From contig NZ_CP119424.1 in the NCBI RefSeq assembly GCF_029223585.1, positions 1,240,001-1,304,000 of the forward strand: a DNA stretch of 64,000 bases, read 5' to 3'. Under the pieces are notes generated by a model. The model saw nothing but the letters and a program-made list of their open reading frames with translations, did no database searches and was not told the DNA's origin. Numbering within the stretch: the first letter of the stretch is position 1; each line of letters begins with the position of its first letter. Source of the DNA: Photobacterium sp. DA100 (GTDB lineage Bacteria > Pseudomonadota > Gammaproteobacteria > Enterobacterales > Vibrionaceae). The position numbers were made by a program, and so were the translations under genes. This document shows positions 8,447-17,425 of the stretch, one piece after another.

Positions 8447-9334
8447 TTACACGCAATGTTCAGCCAGATACCCACGGCTTTTCGCCATATCCATTTTCAC
8501 ATGATCAAGCTGGCTGACAGCACGCTCTTGCTCAACAACAATCCAGCCTTGATAATTAATATCCTGCAATACCTTGAAGATATTAGAAAAATTGATACTA
8601 CCCTCGCCTAATGGGCGGGTAAGGCCTTTACTGAATGCATTGGTCATCCCGCAGCGATCACGCATCGCATTATGTAATTGCTGGCCGTCCACATCTTTAA
8701 AATGCAGGTGTTCCAGGCGGTTAGCATAGCGACGGATAAACTCTTCAGGCTTCATCCCATCAATAAACAAATGGCCGATATCCAAGCACAGGCCAAGGCG
8801 TTCAGCCGGAATTGCATGCAGCACTGAGGCTATCTCATCAGAAAAAGCGACAAAGCCCCCTGAGCTAGGATGCAACAAGGTTCGTACCCCTTTTGCCGCA
8901 GCCATTTTGGCAACCTCAGACATAGTCGATATCATTGCCTGCAACTGCTCTTGCTTGAGCCTAGGTGCGATAACACCATGCCCTACATAGGCATCCCGCG
9001 CAGCATTGGCACGATCCATAATGATCAGCTTATCGACTCCAATAGCGCTGAGTAGATCAATCACCCGCAGCGCTTTTTCAAGTACCTGCTCTTTAGAGTC
9101 AGGACAACTGAAGTCACCATGAAGGTTTCCAGCACATACTTTCATTCCCCTCACTCGCAAAGAGCTCGCAAGGATAGTCGGGTCTTCAGGGAAGTACCCA
9201 ACGGGCCCAAGCTCAATCCCTTCATAACCCGCTTCACGTGCCTCGACCAACACTTTCGCCCAACTGGGGTTTCCGCCTTGCTCTGAGTTTTCCACTCCCC
9301 ACGAGCAAGGTGCACACGCTATCTTTATTGCCAT
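8447..9334 (-). CDS. Sugar phosphate isomerase/epimerase (IolE-like), copy A
   Basis: This 295-residue TIM barrel belongs to the xylose-isomerase-like/AP endonuclease 2 family. It opens with IACAPCSWGVENSEQGG, resembling the inosose dehydratase IolE start. Candidate metal ligands lie in LLHPSSGG, LCLDIGHLFIDGM, LEHLHFKDV and the final GWIVVEQER. TAGAGGATG precedes the ATG. It shares its opening, its metal-ligand segments and its end with the next gene upstream (9387-10277), so the two are paralogues. It lies between that gene and the TSUP exporter in one minus-strand operon. Substrate unknown; an inositol- or keto-sugar-type compound is a reasonable guess. Confidence 0.85.
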   Translation of the reverse strand: MAIKIACAPCSWGVENSEQGGNPSWAKVLVEAREAGYEGIELGPVGYFPEDPTILASSLRVRGMKVCAGNLHGDFSCPDSKEQVLEKALRVIDLLSAIGVDKLIIMDRANAARDAYVGHGVIAPRLKQEQLQAMISTMSEVAKMAAAKGVRTLLHPSSGGFVAFSDEIASVLHAIPAERLGLCLDIGHLFIDGMKPEEFIRRYANRLEHLHFKDVDGQQLHNAMRDRCGMTNAFSKGLTRPLGEGSINFSNIFKVLQDINYQGWIVVEQERAVSQLDHVKMDMAKSRGYLAEHCV

Positions 9335-9386
9335 AATTACATCCTCTACATGACAAACTACTAACTAAAATTCTGTTTCAGACTAC

Positions 9387-10277
9387 CTAGATGAAGCCTT
9401 TCTCAACCAAGAACTGACGGCTTTTCTTAATATCGGGTAATGTCGTGTCTGAATGGCGAGGATCGCGCTCTTGCTCTATCGTGATCCAGCCGTGGTAACC
9501 AATGGACGCCAAAGCCTCAGCAACCTCGTTATAATCCACCGCCCCTTCGCCAAGTGGACACATCACACCATCGGCACAGGCTTGCCAGAAACCAACTTGC
9601 TTATCGATAGCGTGCTGCAATCGCTGCTGGTTGACGTCTTTAAAGTGAACATATTCCAGCCGGTCGGCGTACTCCACCAAACTTTTGGCCGGATCCATCG
9701 TGGCGTAATAGAGATGGCCGGTATCAAGGCAAAGCCCTACCTCTTCAGCAGGCAAATCGCCCAGCATACGGTCGATTTCATCCCGATATTCGATATAGCC
9801 ACCAGCATGAGGGTGGACAACCGCCCTTATCTCATGGCGCTTGGCAATTTCGGCGATAACTCTGATAGTGCTCATCATCTGTTGCCAACGAGCATCATCT
9901 AGCCTTGGCGCTTGCTCTGGCATACCGGCATAGCGGCTTCTGATGTCATTGACACAATCAATGACGACCAATTTTTCGCAGCCAATCTTTTGCAGCAAAC
10001 CACACAAGCGTTTAGTTTTGCTTATGATGTCTTCGTAACTTCCCGGCTCAGAGAGCGGCTCGAATATAGTACCCGCACAAATTTCCAACTCTTTGATGTA
10101 CAAGGCCGTGTTGACAGTGTCGGCATCGAGAGGCAAAAAACCATAAGGCCCCAGCTCTGTACCGGTAAATCCCCCCAACCTTGCCTCCGACAATACCGTC
10201 ATCCAATTTGGGTTATGCGGATTGTCAGAAGATTCAACACCCCAGCAGCAAGGTGCGCATGCAATTGAATAACTCAT
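9387..10277 (-). CDS. Sugar phosphate isomerase/epimerase (IolE-like), copy B
   Basis: This 296-residue paralogue of the preceding isomerase opens with IACAPCCWGVESSDNP and shares the metal-ligand segments (VVHPHAGGYIEY, LCLDTGHLYYATM, LEYVHFKDV, GWITIEQERD). The longer frame begins at 10316, but GAGGGTGGA lies just before the ATG at 10277. It is the promoter-proximal gene of the isomerase-isomerase-TSUP unit, 52 bases before copy A. It is divergent from a thiolase and CoA-transferase set, with 199 bases of shared upstream DNA. Tandem paralogues could catalyse consecutive steps or form a heteromer; the sequence does not decide. Confidence 0.85.
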   Translation of the reverse strand: MSYSIACAPCCWGVESSDNPHNPNWMTVLSEARLGGFTGTELGPYGFLPLDADTVNTALYIKELEICAGTIFEPLSEPGSYEDIISKTKRLCGLLQKIGCEKLVVIDCVNDIRSRYAGMPEQAPRLDDARWQQMMSTIRVIAEIAKRHEIRAVVHPHAGGYIEYRDEIDRMLGDLPAEEVGLCLDTGHLYYATMDPAKSLVEYADRLEYVHFKDVNQQRLQHAIDKQVGFWQACADGVMCPLGEGAVDYNEVAEALASIGYHGWITIEQERDPRHSDTTLPDIKKSRQFLVEKGFI

Positions 10278-10476
10278 AGTTCCACCCTCAAGTGATCCAT
10301 TAACTGAACAAAGCAAATTACAGCCAGACTAATCACTCTGAGTACTAATTGGCGTGACCAAGCACGCATCTTATTTTTGCATTTTCGCAAATCAGATTTG
10401 AATCTATGCCTATAACACCCCTGGGCCCGCCCCTCATACACTGTTGATAACAAATCAAACTGAAACAGGAAGTTGT

Positions 10477-11694
10477 ATGGAATCTGTATACATTGTTGCC
10501 GCGAAACGCACCCCTATCGGCAGTTTTAATGGTGCCCTAGCCCCAGTCTCTGCTCCTCAGCTAGGGGCTACCGCCATCAAGGGCGCTCTTGAGCAATGTC
10601 ATCTCGATCCAAGCCTGGTTGATGAAGTAATTGCCGGTAATGTCCTAAGCGCAGGGATCGGTATGGGCCCAGGCAGGCAAGCTGCCGTTTTGGCAGGTAT
10701 CCCAGAAACCGTGCCCGCTTATACCCTTAACATGATCTGTGGGTCAGGCATGAAAACCGTGATGGATGGTGTCAGCCATATTCGTGCCGGTGAAGCTGAG
10801 ATTGTTATCGCATGTGGGATGGAAAGCATGTCCCAAGCACCTTTCATTTCTGCAAACCCACTGCGTGATGGGGTAAAAATGGGCCAGCTCACTCTTGATG
10901 ACTCAATTATCAAAGACGGTCTAACGGATGTGTTCAACCAGTACCACATGGGGATCACGGCTGAAAACATTGCCGAATTGCACGAGCTAACTCGCGAGGA
11001 ACAAGACCAGTTTGCACTCTCAAGCCAGCAGAAAGCGACTGCAGCCATCAAAGAGCATGGCTTTAGCGATGAAATCGAACCAGTCAATGTCTCCCACCGC
11101 CGCCAGCAATACAGCGTCAGCATTGATGAATACCCGAAAGCTGATGCGACTCAGGAAAAGCTGCAAAGCCTTCGTACCGCATTCAAAAAAGAGGGTACCG
11201 TGACGGCAGGTAATGCCTCCGGCATTAATGACGGCGCATCTGCCATTATTCTTGCTTCCAAAGCAGCGGTAGAACGCTACAATCTCACCCCGCTGGCTGA
11301 GATCGTCGCTTGTGGGCAAGCAGGACTCTCTCCAAAGGTGATGGGCCTTGGCCCGGTACCGGCCATCGCCAACGCCCTCGATAAAGCCAAACTCACCCTG
11401 GCCGATATCGAATGTTTCGAGCTCAATGAAGCGTTCGCAGCCCAGGCCCTCGGGGTAATGAAAGAACTGTGCGAGAAACACAGTGTAGATAAATCCTGGC
11501 TTGAGTCTCGTACCAATCTGAATGGCGGCGCAATCGCCCTAGGCCACCCACTCGGGGCATCTGGCAACCGCATTCTGACCACACTGATTTACCAACTCGA
11601 ACGTACACAGCAAACCTATGGCTTGGCCTCCCTCTGTATCGGTGGCGGTATGGGCACAGCAGTGATTATCCGTCGATGCCAGGCGAACCAATAG
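10477..11694 (+). CDS. Acetyl-CoA acetyltransferase (thiolase)
   Basis: This 405-residue thiolase II makes or cleaves acetoacetyl-CoA. The three catalytic residues are present: Cys88 in NMICGSGM, His357 in GHPLGASG and Cys387 in CIGGGMG. The ATG at 10477 follows AGGAAG; the longer frame from 10444 lacks family similarity. The AtoD-like subunit follows 9 bases downstream, so the unit resembles atoDAB-type acetoacetate use. A second thiolase (17426-18634) in the PHA operon is clearly homologous. In this operon degradation of acetoacetate or storage polymer is more likely than synthesis, but direction is inferred. Confidence 0.92.
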   Translation: MESVYIVAAKRTPIGSFNGALAPVSAPQLGATAIKGALEQCHLDPSLVDEVIAGNVLSAGIGMGPGRQAAVLAGIPETVPAYTLNMICGSGMKTVMDGVSHIRAGEAEIVIACGMESMSQAPFISANPLRDGVKMGQLTLDDSIIKDGLTDVFNQYHMGITAENIAELHELTREEQDQFALSSQQKATAAIKEHGFSDEIEPVNVSHRRQQYSVSIDEYPKADATQEKLQSLRTAFKKEGTVTAGNASGINDGASAIILASKAAVERYNLTPLAEIVACGQAGLSPKVMGLGPVPAIANALDKAKLTLADIECFELNEAFAAQALGVMKELCEKHSVDKSWLESRTNLNGGAIALGHPLGASGNRILTTLIYQLERTQQTYGLASLCIGGGMGTAVIIRRCQANQ

Positions 11695-11703
11695 GAGCAC
11701 ACC

Positions 11704-12354
11704 ATGAAAAAATCTATTTCTGCTAGCGAGATCGCCAGCCTGCTGCGAGACGATATGACCATCATGATCGGTGGCTTCATGGCCAACGGGGCCCCCGAGG
11801 GACTGATTGATATCATCCTTGAATCCGATATCAAAAATATCACCTTGATCACCACAGACACCGGTACACCAGAAACGGGATCTGGCCGCCTAATCAAGGC
11901 CAAGCGTATCAGTAAACTGTATGCCTCCCATATCGGCACCAACCCTGAAACCGGCACGCAAATGAACAGCGGCGAGCTAGATGTTGAACTCGTACCGCAA
12001 GGCACTCTGGCCGAACGTATTCGTGCTGCTGGAGCCGGTCTCGGCGGGGTCTTGACCCCAACCGGTCTCGGTACAATGATTGCTGAATCCAAGCAAGTGA
12101 TCCAGGTCGATGGTAAAGACTTCCTACTGGAGAAACCGCTTCGCGCTGATCTTGCCTTGATCCGCGGCTCTGTTGTCGATACCAAAGGCAACACCGTCTA
12201 CAAAGGAACAACACAAAACTTCAACCCGTTAATGGCCACCGCCGCCGATACCGTCATTATTGAAGCGGCATGCTTGGTCAAGGCTGGTGACATTGCTCCT
12301 GAAGCAGTACACACACCAGGACTGTTCATTGACCATATTTACCAAGGAGCCTAA
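11704..12354 (+). CDS. atoD: 3-oxoacid/acetate CoA-transferase subunit A
   Basis: This 216-residue alpha subunit of a family I CoA-transferase moves CoA between acyl donors and acetoacetate. IMIGGFMANGAPEGLIDII near residues 20-38 is the glycine-rich segment of AtoD/ScoA proteins, and GVLTPTGLGTMI is also conserved. AGGAGCACACC precedes the ATG. The beta subunit starts 2 bases after the stop, consistent with an alpha2beta2 enzyme made from one message. The AtoDA label rests on family and on the neighbouring thiolase; a succinyl-CoA-using (Scot-type) specificity is equally possible. Confidence 0.9.
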   Translation: MKKSISASEIASLLRDDMTIMIGGFMANGAPEGLIDIILESDIKNITLITTDTGTPETGSGRLIKAKRISKLYASHIGTNPETGTQMNSGELDVELVPQGTLAERIRAAGAGLGGVLTPTGLGTMIAESKQVIQVDGKDFLLEKPLRADLALIRGSVVDTKGNTVYKGTTQNFNPLMATAADTVIIEAACLVKAGDIAPEAVHTPGLFIDHIYQGA

Positions 12355-12356
12355 TC

Positions 12357-13040
12357 ATGACAATTCAACGAGAGAAGCATCAGATCCGTCGCATGATTGC
12401 ATGGCGTGTTGCCCAAGAGCTTCATGATGGTGACGTGGTCAACCTGGGCATCGGCCTACCTAGCCTTGTCGCTAATGAGACCTCATCGGATATCGAAATT
12501 CTGCTGCAGGCTGAAAATGGTCTTATCGGCATTGGCGAAATGCCGGATGAAGCCAACATTGACCCGGATCTGGTCAATGCCGGCGGCCAGCCTATTACCG
12601 CTACCACCGGTGCCTGCACTTTCCACAGTGCCGATTCGTTTACCATCATCCGTGGCGGGCACGTCGATGCGACGGTGCTGGGCGCGCTGCAAGTCGACCA
12701 GCACGGTAACCTCGCCAACTGGATCATCCCTGGCAAAATGGTACCGGGAATGGGTGGCGCGATGGATCTTGTGGTTGGGGCAAAGAAAGTCATTGTCGCC
12801 ATGGAACACACCGTCAAGGGCAAGCCAAAGCTGCTCAAAAACTGTTCACTACCGCTTACCGCAGCCAATCAGGTCGACTTGATTGTCACCGAAATGGGCG
12901 TCATCAAAATCACCGATGCCGGTATGATGCTGACCGAGCTTGCCCCGGGGACAACAATTGATGAAATTCAGGCGGTAACCGAAGCCGAGTTGATCATCTC
13001 CCCTGATTTGAAGGCAATGCCAGTGCCAAACGATCTTTAA
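12357..13040 (+). CDS. atoA: 3-oxoacid/acetate CoA-transferase subunit B
   Basis: This 227-residue beta subunit carries the catalytic glutamate Glu53 in QAENGLIGIG, which forms the glutamyl-CoA thioester, and GGHVDATVLGALQVD in the middle. AAGGAGCC overlaps the end of the alpha gene and serves as its ribosome site. It is the last gene of the thiolase-AtoD-AtoA operon. Its natural terminator appears to be the hairpin at 14954-14983, now separated from the stop by a 1.9-kb group II intron inserted in the opposite orientation. Confidence 0.9.
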   Translation: MTIQREKHQIRRMIAWRVAQELHDGDVVNLGIGLPSLVANETSSDIEILLQAENGLIGIGEMPDEANIDPDLVNAGGQPITATTGACTFHSADSFTIIRGGHVDATVLGALQVDQHGNLANWIIPGKMVPGMGGAMDLVVGAKKVIVAMEHTVKGKPKLLKNCSLPLTAANQVDLIVTEMGVIKITDAGMMLTELAPGTTIDEIQAVTEAELIISPDLKAMPVPNDL

Positions 13041-13060
13041 GTGGATTAAACAGCCTTGTA

Positions 13061-14949
13061 ATCGAGTAGGAGGAGGCCTCGCGGCCTCCGTCCTCTCACA
13101 CCACCGTACAAGCGTGGGTCGCATACGGCGGTTCCGAATATATTTTCAGTGACTCGTACCCATCTCGCAATGAGTACATGCCCATCTCCTTGAACCGTTT
13201 CGTTGGCATGGCCTGATTGAGCTGTGGCGATAAAGCCAAGTGCCACCATCCTTTCTCTGACATCGCTAGCTTCCACGCATTGCGTTCGCTTACGCCCTCT
13301 TGGCGTAACCATGACGCTATACTGTGTCTGCGTTTGCGCTGCTTGAGTCGATAGCACCGTAGGCGCCGCCTTATCCATTCATCTAAGCGCTGCATCGCGC
13401 TTTTCCGTATGGCAAGCTTGAAGTAGTGTTGCCATCCTCTTAGGTATTGAGTGAGTTCGACTATTACTGTCTTCAACTCTCGCCCTCGATTCCGCTTCGT
13501 TATTTGACGCACTCGCTTCTTCATATGAGTTTGTGCTCTCTTCGAGATATGGATAATTCCACCTCGTTGGAAGCGATGGCCTAGGTAAGTCCGCTCTGTC
13601 ACTCTTGTTGCCGCACTTTTCTCACGGTTGACCGTGAGTTTCAGTTTCTGCTCCAAGAACTCCGTTATTGAGGCTTTTACTCGGTTCGCGGCTTCCTCAC
13701 TGCCCACGTAGATTTGGCAGTCATCTGCATATCGGCAGAACTTATGCCCTCTTCGCTCAAGCTCTTTATCCAACTCATCTAATACGATATTTGATAGCAG
13801 CGGAGATAATGGTCCACCCTGTGGTGTCCCTCGTTGCCTCTGCTCGGCTAACCCGTTTCGCATTATGCCTGCCTGTAGGTATGACCTGACCAGCTTCAGT
13901 ACCCGTTTGTCCGTGATATCCTCCGATAGCCTGTGCATCAGTCTATCGTGGTTCACGGTATCGAAGTATTTCGCTAGGTCAATGTCGACTACATAACCCC
14001 GCCCCTCCCTGATGTAGTGGCTTGCTGCCGCCAATGCATGGTGGGCACTACGGTTGGGCCTGAACCCGTAACTACTGTGGGAGAACTTCGGTTCATAGAT
14101 ATCTGTCAGTACTGAGGTGATAGCCTGTTGGACTATCCTATCAAGTACTGTTGGGATACCTAGTTGCCTAACTCCCCCGCTAGGTTTAGGGATTTCTACA
14201 CCCAGAACAGGTTGGGGTTGATAGCTCCCATCCAGAAGGCTCTGGCGGAGCGCTTGCCCATTTGAAGACTGCCGAAGCATCGAGATAGTCGCTGTTATAT
14301 CGAGTTTATCGACACCAGCACACCCTTTGTTCTTCTTCACTCTTCTCAGGGCTTGGTTCAGATTCGTTGATGAACAGATCTGCTCCATCAACTGAGTTGA
14401 GGTCACCAAGACTCGTCCTCCTGTCTACGCCGATCATGCTTGTCATTCTTCGTGGCCATGAGCGTCACTTGCGGTGTTGCCCATTGGTACGTAGAGATTT
14501 TGATCATCTTGCTATGACTCCACATGATTGAGTGTCTAGTGACTGCTTCTTGATATATTCAGTTCCGGCCTTCCCTTGGGTTGTACTTCCCCAAGGTACT
14601 ATGCCTTCTGCTGACTTCTTATTTCCCATCACACAGCATCACTGCTGCATTAGTCTCGCCCGAGACAGGTAATAAGATCTCCCGAGGTAAGACGTTGTTC
14701 TTTCCCTTGGCTGTGCCTGATTTACCCGTACACACTTCCCGTCGAGGCATTGGGCTATTCTATATGTTGCTAGGTTACCCAAGTTGTACTGGCCTACTAT
14801 CAGATTTCTGTTCGTCACGGCCAAGTTTTGCCATTTGCTTCCTTCAGATCCCGCCTCACGGTGGGCACCCTTGCATAGGCTAACGGTTCTCGCTCGACTG
14901 AGCCCGTAGAGGACTTTCACCTCCTAGAACAACGCCATGCTCGGCGCAC
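13061..14949 (-). mobile_element. Group II intron, complete, probably bacterial class C
   Basis: The minus strand begins at 14949 with GTGCGCCGAGCATGG, the conserved 5' start (GUGCG) of group II introns. It ends at 13061 after a domain V-like hairpin (GAACCGCCGTATGCG and TGTACGGTGGTG, about 13090-13130) and a domain VI-like GC-rich stem closing with CTACTCGAT. It encodes one reverse transcriptase without a visible HNH endonuclease. The minus-strand 5' exon is a terminator hairpin plus T-tract ending CGTT, the target type of class C introns. The 1889-bp element looks intact. Ends were set from conserved termini, not from splicing data. Confidence 0.88.
13096..14409 (-). CDS. ltrA: Group II intron reverse transcriptase/maturase
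   Basis: This 437-residue intron-encoded protein has RT blocks in order: GVRQLGIPTVLDRIVQQAI, SSYGFRPNRSAHHAL, VDIDLAKYFDTVNHD, GTPQGGPLSPLLSN and the catalytic FCRYADD. A basic maturase (X) domain with YLRGWQHYFKLA follows, then a short C-terminal region. I see no HNH endonuclease motif, as in class C introns. AGGAGG lies upstream of TTG and GTG codons at 14409 and 14406; either could be the start. The frame has no interruption, so the intron may still be mobile. It lies wholly inside the intron RNA, antisense to the AtoDA transcript. Confidence 0.93.
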   Translation of the reverse strand: MVTSTQLMEQICSSTNLNQALRRVKKNKGCAGVDKLDITATISMLRQSSNGQALRQSLLDGSYQPQPVLGVEIPKPSGGVRQLGIPTVLDRIVQQAITSVLTDIYEPKFSHSSYGFRPNRSAHHALAAASHYIREGRGYVVDIDLAKYFDTVNHDRLMHRLSEDITDKRVLKLVRSYLQAGIMRNGLAEQRQRGTPQGGPLSPLLSNIVLDELDKELERRGHKFCRYADDCQIYVGSEEAANRVKASITEFLEQKLKLTVNREKSAATRVTERTYLGHRFQRGGIIHISKRAQTHMKKRVRQITKRNRGRELKTVIVELTQYLRGWQHYFKLAIRKSAMQRLDEWIRRRLRCYRLKQRKRRHSIASWLRQEGVSERNAWKLAMSEKGWWHLALSPQLNQAMPTKRFKEMGMYSLRDGYESLKIYSEPPYATHACTVV

Positions 14950-14953
14950 AACG

Positions 14954-14983
14954 AAAAACACCGAGCCCCGGCTCGGTGTTTTT
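14954..14983. terminator. Bidirectional intrinsic terminator, displaced AtoDA terminator and intron target
   Basis: AAAAACACCGAGCC and GGCTCGGTGTTTTT form a perfect 14-bp arm pair with A- and T-tracts on both strands. Removing the intron would place it about 25 bp after the CoA-transferase stop. On the minus strand its stem and T-tract directly precede the intron 5' end, as expected of a class C intron target. Confidence 0.8.
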
Positions 14984-15064
14984 AACTACGGCCGTCAAAC
15001 GAGCTCAGGCAATACATGAACATGGCCCCGAGCGATTTGAGGTACATGTTCAAACAAAGTCACA

Positions 15065-15100
15065 GAAAGAAAAAAGCCAACGCAATAATGCGTTGGCTTT
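15065..15100 (-). terminator. Terminator of the PHA operon
   Basis: On the minus strand AAAGCCAACGCA and TGCGTTGGCTTT form a 12-bp stem with loop TTAT, followed by a T-rich tract (TTTTTTCTTTC). It lies about 20 bases after the phaC stop. Confidence 0.8.
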
Positions 15101-15121
15101 ACACATAGCATAAATGCGGAA

Positions 15122-16930
15122 TTAGACTTCTTCCGGTTGGCCTTGCAACACGTTAGACACTTCGATTGGCAATTTCTGCATCACATAATCACCAGGTGCA
15201 TTGCACTTAACCGGGTAGTTATCGCTACCTGCAGAGCGTGCATCAACCGCCTCAGCCTCTTCGAAGCCAGCCATCCACTCGTTCCAGTGACCCCACCAGG
15301 AACCTTCCTGGCGCTTCGCCCCTTTCAACCATGTTTCAGGCTCAGCCGAAGACTTAGCATTGGTCCAGAAACCATACTTGTTCTTCACCGGATGGTTAAC
15401 AATACCCGCAATGTGACCAGACTCGCCCAGCACAAACGTGGACTTACCGCCAAGCTTGCGTGCGCCACGGTAGGTACCCTGCCACAACGCAATATGATCT
15501 TCCTGAGTTGAGATAAAGTATGTTGGGATCTTGATCTTAGCAAGATCAATATACACCCCACCTACTTTAAACCCTTTCGGATCAACAAGACGGTTTTCCA
15601 AGTAGAACTGGCGCAGCAGTGTACTGTGACACGCTACCGCTACATTGGTACTATCGCCGTTCCAGTACAGCAAATCGAAGTCGATTGGGCTGTTACCTTT
15701 CAGGTAATTGTTGATGTAGTAGTTCCAGTACAGGCTGTTTTCACGCAGCAGGCTGAACGTTACGCTCAAAGAGCGACCATCCATATACCCTTTTGCTTCG
15801 TTCTGCGCTTCAATGGCCGAAATAATCGGATCATTGATATAAGCACCGATCTCTCCTGGCTGAGAGAAATCTAGCAGCGTGGTAAAGAATGTCGCCGACT
15901 TGATACGGCTGCGCATACGCTTGGCCGAATAGTAAGCCAATGCCGTCGCTAGCAGCGTACCGCCGATACAGTAACCCGCCGCATTGATTTGCTTCTCGCC
16001 AGTGATATCTTCGACAACATCAACCGCTTTAACCACACCATCAACAACGTAATCGTCAAAATCCACATCGTACATACTGGCATCTGGATTACGCCAAGAC
16101 ATCATGAATACGGTATGGCCCTGCTCTACCAGCCAACGTACCATTGAATTCTTCTCACGAAGATCCAAAATGTAATACTTGTTGATAAACGGCGGCACGA
16201 TCAACAGCGGTGTCGCGTTAACTTTTTCTGTCAACGGCTTGTATTGAATCAGCTCAAACAGGTGGTTCTTATAAACAACATCACCCGCAGTATTGGCCAC
16301 GTTTTCACCCAACTGGAATGCCGCATCATTGGTCATGCGAATTTTCAGTACATCGGCACTCGACTGCAGATCTTGTTGAAGCAGCTCCATCCCTTTGATC
16401 AGGTTTTCACCATTGCTCTCAACCGTCAGCTTGGCCAACTCTGGGTTGGTGGTGATAAAGTTGGTTGGCGACAAAGCGTTAATCGCCTGGCGCGAAAAGA
16501 AGCTCAAACGCTCCTTGGCCTTCTCATCAAGCCCTTCGATCGATTCGATGGACTCTTTCATCTTATTGCTAAATAGCAGGTAAGATTGCTTGATATAGTT
16601 GTAAAACGCCTCATTTTCCCATGCAGGATCGGTGAAGCGCTTATCATCTTTTTCGGGCTGAATAAAATCTGACTGATCGCCATTTTTCATGACGACATTT
16701 TGCCAAATCTTCATTTGGTTTTCCCACCAGTCCATTTGCAACTGTGCAATAACGGCTGGCTGCGCTGATGCTTTTTCGATGAACTCGGAAGTATCCTCCA
16801 AGCTAATTTCATTGAGCGCTTTATTAAGGGGAGTATTCATGGCTGCCTTGCCTGAATCCAGCTCCTTCCACCACATTTGGTTCATTTCCTGGAGCTTGGC
16901 AAAGTAGTCCGAAAAAAAGTTCTGGTTCAT
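15122..16930 (-). CDS. phaC: Class I poly(3-hydroxyalkanoate) synthase
   Basis: This 602-residue enzyme polymerises 3-hydroxybutyryl-CoA. The lipase-like box GYCIGG holds the catalytic Cys321. The catalytic Asp lies in QEDHIALW and the His in SGHIAGIVN, in the expected C-terminal spacing. The N-terminal PhaC_N region begins after NFFSDYFAKLQEMNQMWW. The ATG at 16930 follows AGAGG; the frame extends to 16993 but the extra residues are unlike the family. It is the last gene of the phaB-phaA-phasin-phaC operon and ends at its own terminator. It should sit on the surface of intracellular PHB granules. Confidence 0.95.
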   Translation of the reverse strand: MNQNFFSDYFAKLQEMNQMWWKELDSGKAAMNTPLNKALNEISLEDTSEFIEKASAQPAVIAQLQMDWWENQMKIWQNVVMKNGDQSDFIQPEKDDKRFTDPAWENEAFYNYIKQSYLLFSNKMKESIESIEGLDEKAKERLSFFSRQAINALSPTNFITTNPELAKLTVESNGENLIKGMELLQQDLQSSADVLKIRMTNDAAFQLGENVANTAGDVVYKNHLFELIQYKPLTEKVNATPLLIVPPFINKYYILDLREKNSMVRWLVEQGHTVFMMSWRNPDASMYDVDFDDYVVDGVVKAVDVVEDITGEKQINAAGYCIGGTLLATALAYYSAKRMRSRIKSATFFTTLLDFSQPGEIGAYINDPIISAIEAQNEAKGYMDGRSLSVTFSLLRENSLYWNYYINNYLKGNSPIDFDLLYWNGDSTNVAVACHSTLLRQFYLENRLVDPKGFKVGGVYIDLAKIKIPTYFISTQEDHIALWQGTYRGARKLGGKSTFVLGESGHIAGIVNHPVKNKYGFWTNAKSSAEPETWLKGAKRQEGSWWGHWNEWMAGFEEAEAVDARSAGSDNYPVKCNAPGDYVMQKLPIEVSNVLQGQPEEV

Positions 16931-16998
16931 TCCAATGACCTCTAATTTTGGACTAAAAATGCCGCCCCAGAACGGGGGCGGCAGAGTGGCCATTTTTC

Positions 16999-17346
16999 TT
17001 AAGCTGGAGTTACTTGCTTTACGTTTTCAGCAACTAGCTCTTCCACTTCAGACTTGAAAGACTGAGCGATTGCAGTGAACTTGTTGCTGTCATCGATTAG
17101 CTGCTGAGAAAGCTTAGTCAGCGTTTCTAGCTGCTGACTGTTGTAAGCAGCGAATGACTGAACGTCTTTTACTTCGCTAACAGCCTTAAGCTGAGAAAGA
17201 CCTAGCTCGCTGTAAGCGCGAACAGCAGCAAGCTGAAGCTCAGTTAGCTCTTCAACGTTCTTGGTAAAGACTTTGTTGAACTTAACGTATGGCGCTAGAG
17301 ATTTTTCAGTCTGCTCAGAGAAAGATTTAAACATTTCCGTATACAT
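16999..17346 (-). CDS. phaP: Phasin, PHA granule-associated protein
   Basis: This 115-residue amphipathic helical protein with a phasin pattern (MFKSFSEQTEKSLAPYVKFNKVFTKN at the start, many Leu/Ala heptads, no cysteine) coats PHA granules and controls their size and number. It lies between the thiolase and the synthase of the PHA operon. The longest frame is used; an ATG at the second Met (MFKSF, 17334) is a close alternative. Phasins are usually highly expressed, and an 80-base gap from the thiolase leaves room for extra processing or promotion. Confidence 0.87.
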   Translation of the reverse strand: MYTEMFKSFSEQTEKSLAPYVKFNKVFTKNVEELTELQLAAVRAYSELGLSQLKAVSEVKDVQSFAAYNSQQLETLTKLSQQLIDDSNKFTAIAQSFKSEVEELVAENVKQVTPA

Positions 17347-17425
17347 AGCATTTTTCCTTCATTAAAAGAATGGTTAAGTACCTGTGCCATGATGAATACA
17401 GGTACTGGTTAGCTTTACAGTTGAA

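Noticed and set aside
10350..10365. A GG..GC element resembling a sigma-54 promoter upstream of the thiolase
   Set aside because: Spacing between GG and GC is nine, not ten, bases, and the flanking consensus is poor.
13096..14409. Reverse transcriptase considered as part of a retron or diversity-generating element
   Set aside because: The maturase domain, the GTGCG start and the domain V-VI end identify a group II intron; no template/variable repeat or msr-msd structure was seen.
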